Origin: Trema orientale
Lineage: Eukaryota; Streptophyta; Magnoliopsida; Rosales; Cannabaceae
Length of the DNA stretch: 64,000 nt
Assembly (NCBI GenBank): GCA_002914845.1
Contig: JXTC01000138.1
Span: forward strand, 209,308 to 273,307
Reading direction: 5' to 3'
The position numbers were made by a program, and so were the translations under genes. The notes under the pieces are model-generated. The model made no database searches and was not told the origin of the DNA. It saw only the letters and a program-made list of their open reading frames with translations. Positions 1 through 9,998 of the stretch are shown piece by piece. The number at the start of each line of letters is the position of its first letter. The stretch's first letter is position 1.

Positions 1-770
1 ACTTTTGTGAAAAAGTAGATTTGAAAGTTTGATTCACAAAAGATGATTAGAACAACTTGAAAGTATGTTTAAAGCAATGTAGGAATGTTCAAAAGTTTTC
101 AAGTGTTAAAAAGGCTTCTATTTAAAGACTAGAATGAAAACTAGCCGTTTTAGACCGTTTGACAGACAATCTGTCATTTTCGGCAGACCGAAAGTTCACT
201 TTCGGTAAAAATACTAGCCGTTGAAAGTGCGGTTCTAAAGGTCGGATTTTAAAAAATCGTCAAAAACGGAAAACAGCGATATCAGTCGACCGATTCTGGC
301 CACGGTCTGCCGATTCTATCTAAGAGCAGTTTTTCAAATTTATTTCAAGTCTTTTTCAATTGTTTCCAAAAAGTAACTTTATAAATTGATTTAATATGTA
401 ATATAGAGACTATAGAAATTTATAAATCAATTTAAAAACTTGTATAAAAAAAATTATATTTTAATTGGAAATAAACAGATTTGACAGTTTAAGATTGAGA
501 AAGACAAATTATATGAAAAATTTGAGCCATTAAAATCATGCAATGTGTAGACATATATTCAAGCACAAGAACTAAATGAATAACCTTTTGCTAGTCTAGA
601 TCTTGATATCTTGTTCTTTATCTTCAAGCTCATTTCCATAATCTATCTTGAATATCTTATGATCCTTTCAATTTAACTTGCTACACACTTATGTAGATTA
701 TTATTAATCATATATTTGTTAACTTCAAAATAAGAGTGTATGATTGATGATGCAAAGCATGACTCAATAA
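1..770 (-). mobile_element. Sirevirus-like copia LTR fragment, cut by window edge
   Basis: On the minus strand this stretch follows a polypurine tract and begins near TTATTGAGTC, a decayed version of the usual TGTTGAGTC start. Positions about 160-320 hold GC-richer words (CGGCAGACCGAAAG, CAGTCGACCGATTC, ACGGTCTGCCGATTC), a style I associate with LTRs of Sirevirus copia elements. There is no coding sequence. The other LTR end lies outside the window, so length and terminal dinucleotide cannot be checked. The family assignment is inference from remembered motif style. Confidence 0.42.
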
Positions 771-1090
771 CCTTCCCCTTTTTGATGATAACAAACATTT
801 GATTTAAAGAGATATAAGGAATGCAAAAATAAGTAGAGAAAAACATCCTTACCAACTCTGAAGGTTCCCCTCAAAATATGCTTAATTTTAGAGAGTGAAA
901 ACTCCCTCTTAAACTTGTAAAATGTACATATTTTAAATATATTACATAGCTTATACCACTTGTTAAAAAAAAATGCTCATAGATACCAATTGAGAAAAGA
1001 TTTAAATCACACATATTCTCCTCCTTTTGATATCATCAAAATAATGCACAAGAGAGAATAGTAAGGCAAACATAATATCCAGACGTTTAA
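771..1090 (-). mobile_element. 3' internal region of the same element, with three purine-tract motifs
   Basis: Read on the minus strand, three spaced purine-rich motifs are visible: AAAAAGGGGAAGG (771-783) directly before the LTR, preceded by ATCATC; AAGAGGGAGTT (about 902-912); and GATATCAAAAGGAGGAG (about 1018-1034). Repeated polypurine tracts just upstream of the 3' LTR are a known trait of Sireviruses. No ORF is left. The stretch is probably the non-coding 3' end of a truncated element. Confidence 0.45.
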
Positions 1091-1330
1091 AAATTGGGAC
1101 TCTAAATGCACGATAGTTGAGCTCCCATATCTTTAAAACCGGGACTCTAAATCGGGACTCTAAAATAGGCATATTCGTAAGACCACAAGCAAGCTACTTC
1201 AATTGTTCTAGGACTTTGTCATCTCACTTGCTTAGTTCAATGTACACCTAAATAATAATTATCCATATGGTCAGAATACTATAATTCAGTATTAACTAAT
1301 AATTAGTTAGTATTATAGCTTACTTTTTTT
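1091..1330. repeat. Non-coding junction with three GGGACTCTAAAT copies
   Basis: GGGACTCTAAA(A/T) occurs at 1096-1107, 1141-1152 and 1154-1165. No gene is seen. The stretch probably holds the boundary between the Sirevirus-like fragment and the CACTA transposase remnant, but I cannot place that boundary exactly. Confidence 0.4.
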
Positions 1331-1906
1331 TGTAACCAAAGTATAAAGGTTTTATGGTATTCTTCTTGTATCCACTTCTCTCTTTGCATTAGATTCTCAC
1401 TTTTCAACCATTCTATATGCTCTATAATAGAACAAAAATATTATAAAGTATAGTGAAAGTTTAATTTCAACTTAATTAAAATCAAGAAGCTTCATTATAC
1501 TTATCGGATATAATGTTAGACTTCTGATGAATTTCGAAGCACATTCCTATGTGCTAATTGTAAATCTTTATCCTTCATACGCAGACTTGCCTCCACTTAT
1601 ACATCTACTTTTACTATCTTGAGAGTAGCATGCCTTGGGAACACAAACTGTCTCTGTACTAGTAATGCATTCTGAAAAAAATTCAACAGCTTCTTTGGCT
1701 ATGTAACACTCTACAATGCACACTTTTGGATGGTATTGATTTTTCATGTACCCTTCAGTATTTTCATTAATTTTTCGCCACCTAATTTAACTTCTCTAAC
1801 TAAATGCACTGTTAAATGCATCATTATATCAAATAAGGAAGGAAGAAATTATTGCTCTAACAAAAATAGGAAAATGATAATTTCTTCTTGTAAATCATCT
1901 AACTTT
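1330..1906 (-). pseudogene. CACTA transposase remnant, DUF4218 part (3' half)
   Basis: The minus-strand translation, in several frames, gives pieces typical of the DUF4218 region that follows the Transposase_21 domain in plant CACTA proteins: LQEEIIIFLFLLEQ, MMHLTVHLVREVKLGG, KNQYHP, CYIAKEAVEFFSEC, and a later HIEWLKSENLMQREKWIQEE segment. It joins directly to the piece ending at 11845: the protein breaks off there after the FFNTICKK segment and resumes here. The two halves are separated only by the LTR element 1912-11839 and its AAAGC duplication. There are several frameshifts, stops and an internal deletion after the REVKLGG segment. The protein is non-functional. Confidence in the family is high, in the exact ends moderate. 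Confidence 0.75.
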
Positions 1907-1911
1907 AAAGC

Positions 1912-3717
1912 CGTAGGAAAAATTGATCTAACACTTAGGAAAAATATACATGCATGTAAATTTGAAAAAACACATGATCACATCATGAACGCAGCGAAAA
2001 AAAATTAGCGGATTTAGGTTTTAAAATTTTTACATGAAAATAATTTTCATAACCATAGAATATGCATAAATCTGTATCATATATAGGATCATGTATAACA
2101 TAAATAAAATCTAGATGCATAAACCCTAGATATGAGATTAGGGTTTACCTCTTGTAGCGTGCTCCTCCTTGATCTCCTTATTGATGATGATCAGACCTCT
2201 AACCCGAGATCTTCTTGTCTATGCTCTTACACTTGGTTGATGAGATGAGTGGGCACCAAATTGAATCCTTCGTTAGAGAAAAATAAAGAACACTTTCTTG
2301 ATCTTTTGGAACACAGTTGTTTGAGATGAACACGTGAAATTTCTAAAAAACTATATTCTTCTCTTCGGGATGAGAATGGCCGAATTGCACAGTGACTTTT
2401 GTTCACTTTGCTTGGCCGAATTTCACTGCCTCTCTCTCTCTCTCTCTGTGGCGTGTTGCACTAGTAGAATTACTGTGCAGTTTTTTCTTTCATATATCTT
2501 ATATATATGAGGCCAAAAACTGCTAACCCTAGTCTAACTAGGATTGGGCTTGTTCTCCAATTTAGACTTTTGGTGTAATTTTATAAATATGTCCAACTCA
2601 TGAAACTTATTTATAACAATACCAACTTCTGTGTAGAATCATTATTTTACACAGTTTCATGAAACTAATTAGAGCTTTGTTGAGTTAGACAAGGAACCTA
2701 ATGGATCTAAATAATCTAAGCTCCAATAATATGATAAATATATAATAACTCTTATTATGGTATTTATATAAATATTATTAGTAAAGGGGACACTCCACTA
2801 ATGGCCCAATACTGTACTCTTAGATTAGATGTCATGCCTTTTATAGAGATTTAATCAACTAACCTTGATTAACCGATCCATCTACCATATTCTATACCAC
2901 ATATAGAATCCCTATACAATGCCGTAGTTGGATAGGTAAAATGACCGTAATACCCCTCCAACACATATTTACCTTTAAGTTACCATCTTTCTATCAAGGA
3001 ATAATGTTGTCGATAATTTTTTTCTCAATGGCCATTTATATTATCAACCAATTCACAAAGTGAATACTAAGATCTTAGATTTAATTATTCCATGAATCTT
3101 GAAAGAACCTAAAATGGCATTAATGCATAATGTCCTTAACTATTTGGTGTTCCCATCAATTCATAAGCCATAACCTCCAATATGCCAGAGTTTACCTCTA
3201 ATTTCATAGAAGTTAGTCTTTTAACAAATCAAAAGGCTGTACTCATGAAAGCAAGTCCAATTAAATATCAAGGATTAAGATCTATATGCTAAGAGCTAGT
3301 TTGTGGTAATATAAGAATTGAGTTACGGCACTCTAATTCTTTATATTACCTGGTCCTATTCAATACACATAACTTATTTATGTTGTACTAGTATTTCTAT
3401 CAGAAGTCTGACACTTCAATGATTTAAGACACATCATTCCCATTGAGGTAGACAAACACTACAATCTTTAGTAAACAAAGTATTCCATCCTTATTTATAG
3501 ATTGTGAACTAATTCATTTAGACTTAGATAAAGAAACAAGTTTCTCTATAATTAACACTTAATCATGTTTGTTTCTTCATACACAAGTAAAGTCATGGAA
3601 TCTTTTTCAGATAAATAAACTATTCAAGAGAGACAGTTTAATCTGGCAAATATCATGATTGCATATAAGAGAAAGTTATATAAGAGAAATCTGCTTTTTA
3701 GGGCAAATATCCCAATA
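1912..3717 (-). repeat. 3' LTR of E1
   Basis: This matches 9999-11839 over its length, with substitutions and indels (1806 versus 1841 bp). The terminal dinucleotides have decayed: the plus-strand left end reads CGTAGG where the other copy has TGTTGG, and the right end reads CCCAATA where the other has CCTAACA. A CT-rich tract (CTCTCTCTCTCTCTCTCTG) lies near 2431-2449. Confidence 0.92.
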
Positions 3718-3732
3718 ATCTCCCACTTGTCC
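3718..3732 (-). other. Polypurine tract of E1
   Basis: Minus-strand sequence CAAGTGGGAGAT lies immediately before the 3' LTR. The other copia element of this style, E4, has AAGTGGGAGAT at the same place (57717-57727). Confidence 0.8.
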
Positions 3733-4127
3733 AAAAATCAGTTACTCAAAATAACATATTAAAAGCCCAAAAAAGTTTCAAATGACCGAAATTAATAAAA
3801 GCAAAAATTAAGTGTTCAACTAACAGCTTAAAAACTGAAAAAAAGAAAATTAAGAACACAAGCTTTCTCTTCATCATCTTCTTGACGGACTTCTCTCTCA
3901 TCCTCCAGAAAGTCTCTACTTCTGCTGATGAAGGTAGTATTCGTAGATTATCTATAAAGAATATAACCATTTTCTTCCTTTAGATAGCCAAGCAGAAAAC
4001 ACTTTTCTGAATTCTTGTCAACTTCATCTTCCTCTTTCTTGCACGAGTATACTTCGTAACCCCATACCTTTAGATGATCTAAGCTCTCTACATAGCCCAT
4101 TCACATCTGAAAAGGTGTCGAAGTAAC
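3733..4127 (-). other. E1 stretch between integrase and polypurine tract
   Basis: About 400 bp where RT and RNase H would normally occupy some 2 kb. Short minus-strand fragments read like integrase C-terminal sequence near 4040-4120, then become unrecognisable. I infer a large deletion. Confidence 0.5.
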
Positions 4128-5390
4128 TCAATCTGACGGAGTAAAGTTGAGGATGTACGAAGCTGTCCTCAAAGCATAATCCCAATACCTTTTCGACAGC
4201 AGCGTCTCCTTGTACATCAGCTGTATGGTATACTTGAGTATGATGTTATACCTCTCAGCAACTCCTATACGGCTATGCTCATAGATTGTCGCATACTCAT
4301 AAGGAATAGCAAGATTAGCTAGTATTGGCCTCAGCAGGTCTTGTAGAGAATCTATGTCTCTATGTTCAGCTTCAATCTTGAACTTTTTGACCCTAGTGTC
4401 GTGTTGCATCCATACTTTTCTGTCGAACTCATGGAAAGCACCTGGGACTTCATCATATTTCTTGAGAAAATAGACTTGGCCAAAGTCTGAATATTCATCA
4501 ATAAAGGTGATAAACATAGTATGCTTGTTGTAGGAAACTACCTCCATTAGTTCACAGATATGCACATGTACATACTATAAACATGCCTAAGATTTCTCAT
4601 AACGAGTGGCAAGATGACGCTTATACTCTACAGGCTTCTTGCAATCCTCACAGTCTATGTCACTACTGATATCAACTTCATATAAGTGACCCAACTCTAT
4701 AAGTCTGCGAATTTCTGAGCATGGTATGTGTCTGAGTCGCTTGTGCCAATCGATAGTGTTACGCTCCTTCTTAATGTCTTTCACCATCTCTTGGAGTGTA
4801 GTAATACTCATAATTGAAGATGGTGTACTTTATGGCTTTGGAGTTAGGACATAAAGTCCATTATGCATTTCTCCCACACAATACAACAAATTATTATAGA
4901 AGACATGCAATTTTTTGTCAAACACGAAGTGGTAGCCTTCCTTGTACATCTTCGATACCGAAAGAGCATTCATACTAAACTCCGGTACGTAGTAGTAATC
5001 TTTCATGATCATGGAGCTATCATTGATCTTCAAGTAGGCATCGCCCATTCCTTTAATTCGAACTCTTCGATTATCAATGACTTCCACACAACGACCAGCA
5101 TCAACTAATTGATTTGGTTCAATGAACCATTTCTTGTCGTTGTATATATTGACACTGGATCCTGAGTCCACTAGCCTGAGATCTCGCATATCCTCAGCAG
5201 AGAGCGATTTTCTTGGCCTTCCAGACGATCTAACTACCGGAGAAGATCCTAACCTCTTTTTAATAGAGGTATCCTCATGTTGATTATCGTTCAAACTCTT
5301 TGAACACTGAGATGTCTCCATAAATGTCCTCATTCTACTCCTTGTACTGTATACCTTTGTCTTTTGCCTTTTTCTGGAAACCTTGTCCAT
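4128..5390 (-). pseudogene. E1 pol remnant: protease, GAG-pre-integrase, integrase
   Basis: Three minus-strand ORFs in succession carry copia Pol domains. 4830-5390 has an Arg/Lys-rich N-terminus, then a protease-like VDSGSS site followed by FVFDKKLHVFYNN and a GLYVLTPKP end typical of the stretch before integrase. 4587-4811 has the HHCC zinc-binding pattern of GAG-pre-integrase (WHKRLRH followed by CEDC). 4128-4565 is an integrase core with FITFIDEYSDFG, an eroded GVAERYN motif and RYWDYALRTASYILNF. The usual TPQQNGVAER has become EHSRIGVAER. Frames are broken between ORFs. Nothing resembling RT (YVDD) or RNase H follows before the polypurine tract. The segment preceding the protease does not look like a normal gag with a zinc knuckle. 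It cannot encode a working enzyme set. Confidence 0.82.
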
Positions 5391-6169
5391 CCTATGAAAC
5401 AGTATTTCCTCAATAAACTATAAAATGATAAAAATTTCCAATTAGACAAAAGTCATAAAATAAATCTAATTCATAATCGAATTTAATGAATTCAATTCAC
5501 AATTAAATTCTGTAAGTTTAATTCTCAATTAAACACATAGAGAAATATAATCGAATACAAACCTCTTTATTTCGATTGAATTCTGCAGTAAGATAATAAA
5601 ACGTCTCAATAAGGGTGTTTATTATCTTAAATTAGATAATAAATACCTCAATAAGAGTATTAATTATCAGGAATGAAATTTGACAAAATCACTAACTCTT
5701 ATGATTTTCAAATCAAAATAACTGATTTAAAATCAGCAGATAATTCGTGCAAGATATTGTAGTACATTTAGAGTAAAATAAGAAACATAAATATAATGAC
5801 ATATAATCAAACAAAAATATTATGTTTTATGCTTTTATTGGTCATTTGGAAACCAAGGATAAACTATGGACAAGTACGCAAATTATGATCCTCTTAGTAC
5901 TCAACTAAGTTTGCTAGTTTATCTCAATATAAAAGAATTTAGAATACTTAACATTAAATCTATCAAGATAAAATGCTTGTGTAAGAATCCCTAAGACTGT
6001 TACAAATATTCAAGGTATTTTAATCTACTATAGTTCACAAGTTACCTACGGGTAATCATGTGAATCTACTAGTCAAATGTGAACAATTTACTTTAGACAA
6101 AAAGACAAATATCTCATATTCCGGTTTACTAATTACCCTGTTTATCTGTCCATAGAATTACTAACATAG

Positions 6170-6181
6170 CTCCTACGGGAG
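6170..6181 (-). promoter_or_regulatory. Leader hairpin CTCC-N4-GGAG in E1
   Basis: CTCC (6170-6173) and GGAG (6178-6181) enclose TACG on the plus strand; the RNA-sense strand reads CTCC CGTA GGAG. E4 has a comparable hairpin at 53640-53655 in its leader. A role in RNA folding is inference only. Confidence 0.4.
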
Positions 6182-7147
6182 GTTAATAGCATCCTGTGTT
6201 GAGTGTGTAATTATTATTTCAATTTACAAGCTTTCTTAAATAATACAGTCTTCTATGGAAGATCAGTACGTAAAGTCTACTCGCAAATTTATCCTAAGAG
6301 ATTCAATACCAGTAATACCCAGATGAAAACCTTTCTACGGGAACTCAGCAAGATTTTGAGGCAAGGCACATCTTTAGAACTATTGAACCAATGATGGAGA
6401 CCATGGATATCTCATACCCGCTCCCACTCAATCTTTTAAAATTTAGGGATCCGGATTTTACCCAGTTATCTAACTTACTTAGTAACCACAAAATCAATTA
6501 TGTATATCCAATAATGCGACTTAAAGAAAATGAGCTAATTTAAGACATTATGACATACTATCCTAGATATGGTACTATGATCAAAAAATTATTATCTAAA
6601 GCCAAAATGCTAACACTATATTATACATCTCATGTATAGAAGAGTAGATAATAATAGCATACAGGATATAACGATCAATTAAGAAGGTCTGTGGATTGTT
6701 AATCATTCAAGCAAAACTTTTCCAGAAAAAAATTCAATTATTTGGTCAACAATCTTTCAACCAAAAATAAATAATTGAAAATAGTATTTAAACCAAGTCT
6801 TGTATTAAACATTAGTTTTGAAAAATCTAACTAAGAAACTTTAACTGCTAAATTATTCAACCAATAATTTTAAAGATTCTTAGTATTTGAATTTAATCAA
6901 ATTAAATTTCAAGTGCATTTATAAAAATAAGTAAATAATTATAAAAATATTTTGTATAAAAATTTTACAAATAATTATTAATGCAAGTAATGAATATAAA
7001 CAACTTTATATACATTCAGTAATTTTCTCAAAAATTAATCATTTCAAAACTAAAAAATAGTTTAAATAATTTTGGATTAAAAATTTGACAAAATTTAAAA
7101 TCCTTCCACTCAATATGACAGTCATATTGAATGTATTTTGTAAAAAT

Positions 7148-8677
7148 ATAATTATCTCATAATTATCAAAATCCCTTTTGTCATATAAAATATTACCATG
7201 ATTATCTCAAAATTATCAATATTTTATGTCAAACACCACCGTACCAAAATATTACTATAATTATCTCATAATTATAATATTTTTTTAATTAAAATTAAAA
7301 CATTTTAATCTCATTAAAATCAAGCTCCAATTTCCTTACAAATCATGAAAACAAATAATTATCCTTATACTATTATTATCCTTTTAATTAATATAATTAA
7401 TCTCATTAATTATTATTAACTATTAATTATTAATCATAATAATAATTATCAAATAATTATTAAATAATAAAAATTAATCATATTAATAATTATTAAATAA
7501 TAATACGAAATTAATCAAATTCAAAAATTAATGTTTTCTAGTAAAACATATTATCCTATGTGTAAGAATTAAGTTCATAACTAATTCTTGTCTAAACTCA
7601 AAAATATCAAATATTTTTAAATTATTGACTTATTAGGATAATTTAAATAATTAGAAAATTAATCACATTTATTATCTAATTATTAATTAATTAAAGAATT
7701 AATTAATTTATCCAATCTTATCTTAATCTCATTAAGATACTATCTTAATATTATCCTATGTGTAAGAATTAAGTTCATAACTAATTCTTGTCTAAACTCA
7801 AAAATATCAAATATTTTTAAATTATTGACTTATTAGGATAATTTAAATAATTAGAAAATAAATCAGATTTATTATCTAATTATTAATTAATTAAAAAATT
7901 AATTAATTTATCTAATCTTATCTTAATCTCATTAAGATACTATCTTAAACTTATTAAGATCTAAAGGATAATAAAAGATAATTATTTTTTAATTATAGAA
8001 ATCCTATTTCTATAATTGTATTTAGAAAAGATTAATTGTAATATTCTAAATTAGGAAATAATTAAAACTCTTTTAATTAATCCTAATTATTTAGAAACTT
8101 ATAACTCATTTAATGTTTCTAATTATCTAGTTTGTATATCAAATAATTCTAATAATTAAATAAAGATCATATCTAAATTTTATTGTAATAGAAATCTAAT
8201 CATTATTAAATTTCTATAATTAATTAAAATTATTTAAATATAAAAAGATATAACATTTTCTAATTAATTAATCATATTAATTAATAACCTAATTAATCTC
8301 ATTAATTAGTTATCTGATTAATCTCATTAATCAGTAGAGATACTAATCTAATTAGTTATCTCTAACTATATTCCAATTACCATAATTAGAATCGTCACTA
8401 GATAAATAATTATTACAATTAACTATTGAATATTAATCTGATTAAAGTCAAATCTTTTCTATCCTAATTAGTCTCATTAATTATGAATTTGAATAATTTA
8501 TGGATAGTAATTATTTAAATCTAATCTAATTATATTTAGTTTCAAATTTAAATTCAAAACTATATCCTAATTTAAATCATATTTAAATTAAAAATAATTA
8601 CTAAATTTTAAATTATTCAAAATTGAACTATCATGATTTATGGATAATTATCTAATCATATTTAATCACATTAAATA
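7148..8677. repeat. Array of short perfect hairpins with mostly CTC loop
   Basis: At least eight perfect inverted repeats of 8-9 bp share the 3-base centre CTC although their stems differ: 7148-7166 (ATAATTAT), 7256-7276 (TATAATTAT), 7302-7320 (ATTTTAAT), 7393-7413 (ATAATTAAT), 7719-7739 and 7919-7939 (TATCTTAAT, the second from the 200-bp duplication), 8289-8309 (CTAATTAAT), 8314-8334 (CTGATTAAT). Related ones have centres CAT (8263-8285), CTA with a one-base bulge (8336-8363), CTC with one mismatch (8465-8483) and CAC (8659-8677). In the transcript strand the common loop is GAG. Confidence 0.7.
7548..7947. repeat. 200-bp tandem duplication
   Basis: Two adjacent copies (7548-7747 and 7748-7947) with exactly 200-bp spacing between the TTATCCTATG words (7551 and 7751). 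They differ at only about five positions, so the duplication is much younger than the surrounding decay suggests. Confidence 0.93.
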
Positions 8678-9100
8678 ACAAATTAATTTGAACAAATCTT
8701 ATCCAATTTTAAAAATTAGTAGACATCCTACTTAAATTCAAATTAACTACTAGATAATAACCGGATAATATCTAATCATATCTAATCTCACTAAATATCT
8801 AATTAATTTGAATAATCAATATCTATTTAAATTAAAAATTTAAATAGTAGAGATAATCTAAGAAATCTTATCCAATTTTAAAAATTAGAAGATATCCTTT
8901 TAAATTCAAATTAATTACTAAATAATATCCTAATTATTTAATTAATTCAAATCTATCATTATCCGAAAGTAAATCAAATTTAAAATACGATAATTTAAAA
9001 ATAGATGATTATCATAATCAAATTTGAATAGTTTCTTATTTCTAAAATTTGAATTCAAATTTAAATAATTATCTAATTAATTAATTAATTAGAAATTACT

Positions 9101-9670
9101 GGTGGTGACAGAAACACCACCACCGTCAGTTTACGGGCCGTCACCACCCGAAGAAGGCGGCGAAAGGCGGAGTAATGGGCAGTAAAAGGTGCGGGGCCGC
9201 CTGGCTACAGCGCACGGCAAGGCCGTGCGCGCTAGGCGTGCTGTCCAAGCACAGGTCACGCGTAGAACGCGCGATGGTCGCGTGCTGGCACAGCAGGCCA
9301 TGCCTGGGTCCTGCACAGGCCGCGCGCTAGAACGGCAGGCTGCGCAACTGGCGTGTGCTAGCACCGCATAGGCGTGTAGCACGCACGGCAGCAGGTGCCG
9401 CGCACAGGCCTACCGCAGGCACAGCGTGCCGCGCGCTGGCGCAGCAGGTGCCGCGCCATAAGCGATCGCTAGTCACACATGCTGGGTGCACATGGTGCAC
9501 TGGCCGTGCATGGCCGGCGCACAGGCATAGCACTGGCCGAGCGCAGGCGTGCCGCACACGCGTGCCATGCACGCAGGCCACGCGAGGTAGCCTACGCACG
9601 CATGCAGCCATGCTGGCTGTGCCAGTGCCCAGCACCCGCGCAGGCAGGCCGTGCTAGGCAGCCTAGCCGG
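9101..9670. other. GC-rich island inside E1 leader
   Basis: A 570-bp block of roughly two-thirds G+C, rich in CpG, stands abruptly in sequence that is mostly A+T. It is built from short recurrent words such as GCAGGCC, GCGCGCTGG and GCACGC; GCAGCAGGTGCCGCGC occurs at 9388-9403 and 9441-9456. A hairpin opens the block (GGTGGTG 9101-9107 with CACCACC 9115-9121). Overlapping ORFs exist on both strands, but their Ala/Arg/Cys-rich translations look like the by-product of lacking AT-rich stop codons. No protein family is recognised. Confidence 0.85.
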
Positions 9671-9983
9671 ATTATTATTTTTTTTTAAATGCAAAAAAAT
9701 TAAAACAATATCGAAAAATTCTGGAAAAAAGTTCAGATTTTCAAACTCTTTGAAACATGTTCATGAATCTATCAACCATAAAATTCAAGAATACCCAAAC
9801 CTAATTTTGTTAGAATCACAATCCACAATTTTTCTCACCATGCATAGATCAATAGTATACGTAATTAAACATCATTCATCACTATGAATCATTTAACTAT
9901 CATAAACAAAAATTGCTCAAACTCAATCACATAACCTAGATATTCAATTTTAGATCAATAATATGCTATACACATGAACCTAC

Positions 9984-9996
9984 GCTCTTGATACCA
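9984..9996 (-). other. Primer-binding site of E1
   Basis: TGGTATCAAGAGC on the minus strand, two bases inside the 5' LTR. It resembles the complement of the initiator methionine tRNA 3' end used by most plant copia elements. Confidence 0.85.
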
Positions 9997-9998
9997 AT

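Larger units (their letters stand above)
5391..9998 (-). other. Very long E1 leader, no coding seen
   Basis: Between the primer-binding site and the first pol ORF lie about 4.6 kb without a convincing gene. Three zones are visible in transcript direction: a GC-rich island (9670-9101), an extremely AT-rich zone (9100-about 6500) with the CTC-loop hairpins and a 200-bp duplication, and a moderately AT-rich zone (about 6500-5391). The last zone resembles the pre-gag leader of E4 in having a GAGTGGGAG word, a CTCC/GGAG hairpin (6170-6181 here, 53640-53655 in E4) and several CCTACGG/CCGTAGG words. The gag gene appears to be lost. Confidence 0.6.

Noticed and set aside
9131..9694. Overlapping ORFs of 60-102 codons on both strands in the GC island
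   Set aside because: All frames are open because the block lacks AT-rich stops. Translations are Ala/Arg/Cys-biased, without domain or start context.
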